Notes under the pieces: model-generated | The model's input: the letters and a program-made list of their open reading frames with translations, nothing else | Databases searched by the model: none | What the model was told of the DNA's origin: nothing | From: Unio delphinus | Lineage: Eukaryota > Mollusca > Bivalvia > Unionida > Unionidae | Length of the DNA stretch: 64,000 nt | Reading direction: 5' to 3' | Assembly (NCBI GenBank): GCA_029339505.1 | Contig: JAQISU010000081.1 | Coordinates: 18,788,001-18,852,000, forward strand | Part shown: positions 63,391-64,000 of the stretch, piece after piece | Layout of the letters: each line of letters opens with the position of its first letter | Position numbering within the stretch: the stretch's first letter is position 1 | Position numbers and translations under genes: made by a program

Positions 63391-63738
63391 GTAATTCTTA
63401 AGTATTGAGAGAGAAGACCCTTACAAGAGTAATACAAATTGGAAGGATTGGTTTCGGAGTGTATTCATTTTGCCAACTATGTGTTACATAAACAAGCGAC
63501 TTTGCGAATTTCGAATTGTGTATTATATTGTCATCACTGGATAATATTCTAATATCAAAGGGAGGAATGCCATTTTGGTTTATTTTGGTATAATATTTTG
63601 TTTTGTTTGAAAAACAGACGCAAAATAATTTAATTGTAAAATAAATAGTCGATAACGTTTTTTACATTTTATGTATTTGGTAATTCATACATTGCACTTT
63701 CAGATGCTGTTATTGTCTAGTGTGGCAAAATTCATGTT

Positions 63739-63740
63739 CA

Positions 63741-63803
<63 letters not shown>
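63739..63803. repeat. (CTAT)n microsatellite, probable LINE 3' tail
   Basis: About 16 copies of CTAT directly abut the end of the LINE reading frame, on its downstream side. The stop codon of that frame is formed by the repeat itself (63,793-63,795). Confidence 0.93.
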
Positions 63804-64000
63804 GTCTTGCCGACCGTTGGGGCACCACTGATGACCTGACAACTAGCTTCCTCCATTCCAATCTGTTCTCTGATACTCTCATTGTTGTGTCACTTAGCTT
63901 CAGTCCTGTCCACTCTGAGAGATGTTATCCTCCCATCTTTTTCTCTGTCTTCCTCTCCTTCGTCCTCCCTGCACAGTACCTTGCATGATTGTCTTAGCAA
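63793..64000 (-). pseudogene. C-terminus of a second LINE reverse transcriptase ORF, cut by window end
   Basis: The minus-strand frame reads AKTIMQGTVQGGRRRGRQRK, RWEDNISEWTGLKLS and RLEWRKLVVRSSVVPQRSAR before the stop. The R-x-x-x-RWEDNI-x-EWTG and WR-x-L signatures are widespread at the C-termini of marine invertebrate LINE reverse transcriptases. The frame is intact as far as visible. The rest lies beyond base 64,000, so whether this is a long or a 5'-truncated copy is unknown. Confidence 0.85.

Overview
The window is nuclear DNA from an animal, most likely a marine invertebrate and plausibly a mollusc. The reasons are a gene with ten small exons, long AT-rich introns, GT-AG splice sites and closest similarity to animal CSB proteins, plus a dense load of invertebrate-type transposons. 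A species cannot be named from the sequence.

Bases 1-26,471 (+ strand) hold the 3' two thirds of ERCC6/CSB, the SNF2-family ATPase of transcription-coupled repair. Ten exons in consistent phase encode 785 residues, from the third helicase motif to the C-terminal winged helix and stop. The introns hold a 7 kb 36-bp minisatellite with higher-order structure (6.1-13.1 kb), 62-bp and ~110-bp satellites, microsatellites, nested palindromic MITEs and a complete but dead pogo/Tigger transposon with TA target duplications (22,941-24,676). Bases 26.5-34.3 kb hold the 3' UTR and then intergenic DNA with a 21-bp tandem array, a 1.0 kb MITE with perfect TA duplications and a tRNA-derived SINE. Bases 34.3-38.0 kb look like a decayed non-LTR retrotransposon.

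Bases 38.2-45.2 kb are the most unusual part: a compact, decayed Polinton/Maverick-type (adintovirus-like) element. Leftward-reading remains include a protein-primed family B DNA polymerase, a packaging ATPase, a capsid-type fragment, an adenain-like protease and an unrecognised terminal ORF. A separate reading frame points rightward. Both outward ends carry the signature of a replication-dependent histone mRNA 3' end. In each case a stop codon is followed by 22 nt, a 16-nt stem-loop (perfect at 45,101; three substitutions at 38,258), 13 nt and an AAAAGA-type purine element. I know of no description of histone-type 3' ends in this element class.

Bases 45-49 kb hold nothing I recognise. Bases 49.1-55.9 kb form a nested structure. 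A multicopy ORF of an unclassified invertebrate family lies between two ~1 kb diverged direct repeats. It is interrupted by a MULE DNA transposon (50,386-52,594) with inverted ends and a diverged 9-bp target duplication. The ORF frame is continuous if the MULE and one duplication copy are ignored. Bases 55.9-64.0 kb are AT-rich, with an unrecognised decayed coding segment, a second SINE with a perfect 12-bp duplication, an RNase H fragment of a LINE and the C-terminus of another LINE ending in a (CTAT)n tail.
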